From Planctomycetaceae bacterium (GTDB lineage Bacteria; Planctomycetota; Planctomycetia; Pirellulales; Pirellulaceae): 8,051 bases of DNA. The translations under genes were made by a program, and so were the position numbers. The notes beneath the pieces were generated by a model. That model ran no database searches. It was not told where the DNA came from and worked only from the letters and a program-made list of their open reading frames with translations. The DNA is taken from the NCBI GenBank assembly GCA_007129635.1, contig SKVE01000740.1, forward strand, positions 1 through 8,051. Reading direction: 5' to 3'. This document shows, one piece after another, positions 7,951-8,051 of the stretch. Position 1 is the stretch's first letter. Every line of letters starts with the position of its first letter.

Positions 7951-7988
7951 GGGTTTTCGCGCGAGTAAAACGAAGCGTTACTGACCCC
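7950..7988 (+). promoter_or_regulatory. Candidate antiterminator of the leucine attenuator
   Basis: GGGGTT at 7950-7955 can pair with GACCCC at 7983-7988, with one G-U pair. This encloses a small hairpin formed by AGT and AACG (7964-7972, two bulged A) with CGTTACT (7976-7982). The pairing would occupy CCC of the 5' arm of the downstream terminator, so the two structures exclude each other. A ribosome stalled on the Leu codons (7900-7929) would leave this segment free to fold. A ribosome reaching the stop at 7948 would cover its 5' strand. The model comes from reading the sequence by eye; no folding energy was computed. Confidence 0.35.
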
Positions 7989-8014
7989 GAGGTTCCGAAG
8001 CCTCGGGTTTTTTT
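7986..8014 (+). terminator. Rho-independent terminator, possibly the attenuator terminator
   Basis: A perfect seven-base-pair stem, CCCGAGG (7986-7992) with CCTCGGG (8001-8007), encloses TTCCGAAG. The stem can extend inward by a T-G and a T-A pair to a CCGA tetraloop. It is followed at once by seven T residues (8008-8014) and a second T run after one G. Orientation is plus-strand only, as there is no T run on the other side. It lies about 180 bases after the transporter stop and 36 bases after the leader peptide stop. It may end both transcripts, but its placement right behind the Leu-rich leader suggests regulated termination before a gene beyond the right edge. Confidence 0.8.
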
Positions 8015-8051
8015 GTTTTCCGTCCTGGCCTTATGAGCCTCCGTGAACTTG

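Noticed and set aside
8033..8051. ATG at 8033 as the start of the next gene (MSLREL)
   Set aside because: Only six codons are visible and no Shine-Dalgarno site precedes it. It is possible, since a gene is expected after the attenuator, but too little is seen to annotate.
1..8051. CRISPR arrays, tRNA or rRNA genes, insertion sequences and defence systems
   Set aside because: I saw no direct repeat arrays, no transposase-like frames and no cloverleaf or rRNA-like sequence anywhere in the window.

Overview
The window looks like a chromosomal piece of a planctomycete, probably of the Pirellulaceae type. The reasons are two secreted formylglycine-type sulfatases in tandem, a bacterial copy of the methanofuran-pathway enzyme MfnB, moderately high GC content and mixed use of Shine-Dalgarno sites. 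This placement rests on gene content and is an inference.

Layout from left to right. Bases 1-189 hold a weakly supported open frame on the minus strand that runs off the left edge. Bases 295-1389 (+) encode a sodium/calcium exchanger-family membrane protein with both alpha-repeats intact. It converges on a four-gene minus-strand cluster read from 6437 down to 1523: a dihydrodipicolinate-synthase/N-acetylneuraminate-lyase superfamily aldolase (6437-5409), an MfnB-like (5-formylfuran-3-yl)methyl phosphate synthase (5339-4611), a secreted sulfatase with a canonical CSPSR site (4549-3047) and an iduronate-2-sulfatase-like secreted sulfatase with a variant CGSSR site (2980-1523). The gaps inside the cluster are 69, 61 and 66 bases, and three of the four genes have clear Shine-Dalgarno sequences, so a single operon is plausible. 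Divergent from the cluster is a YeeE/YedE-family sulfur-compound transporter (about 6585-7805, +).

The last 250 bases hold a compact regulatory region. A Shine-Dalgarno site precedes an 18-residue leader peptide with eight leucine codons, followed by alternative hairpins and a strong intrinsic terminator. This has the architecture of a leucine-responsive transcription attenuator, and it predicts a branched-chain amino acid gene just beyond the right edge.

Together the genes suggest breakdown of sulfated polysaccharide: sulfatases outside the cytoplasm, an aldolase that may act on a sugar-derived 2-keto acid, and a sulfur-compound transporter alongside. MfnB does not fit that theme obviously. 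The most unusual points are the amphipathic C-terminal helix on the aldolase, which resembles a bacterial-microcompartment encapsulation peptide, and the leucine-rich leader with its attenuator.
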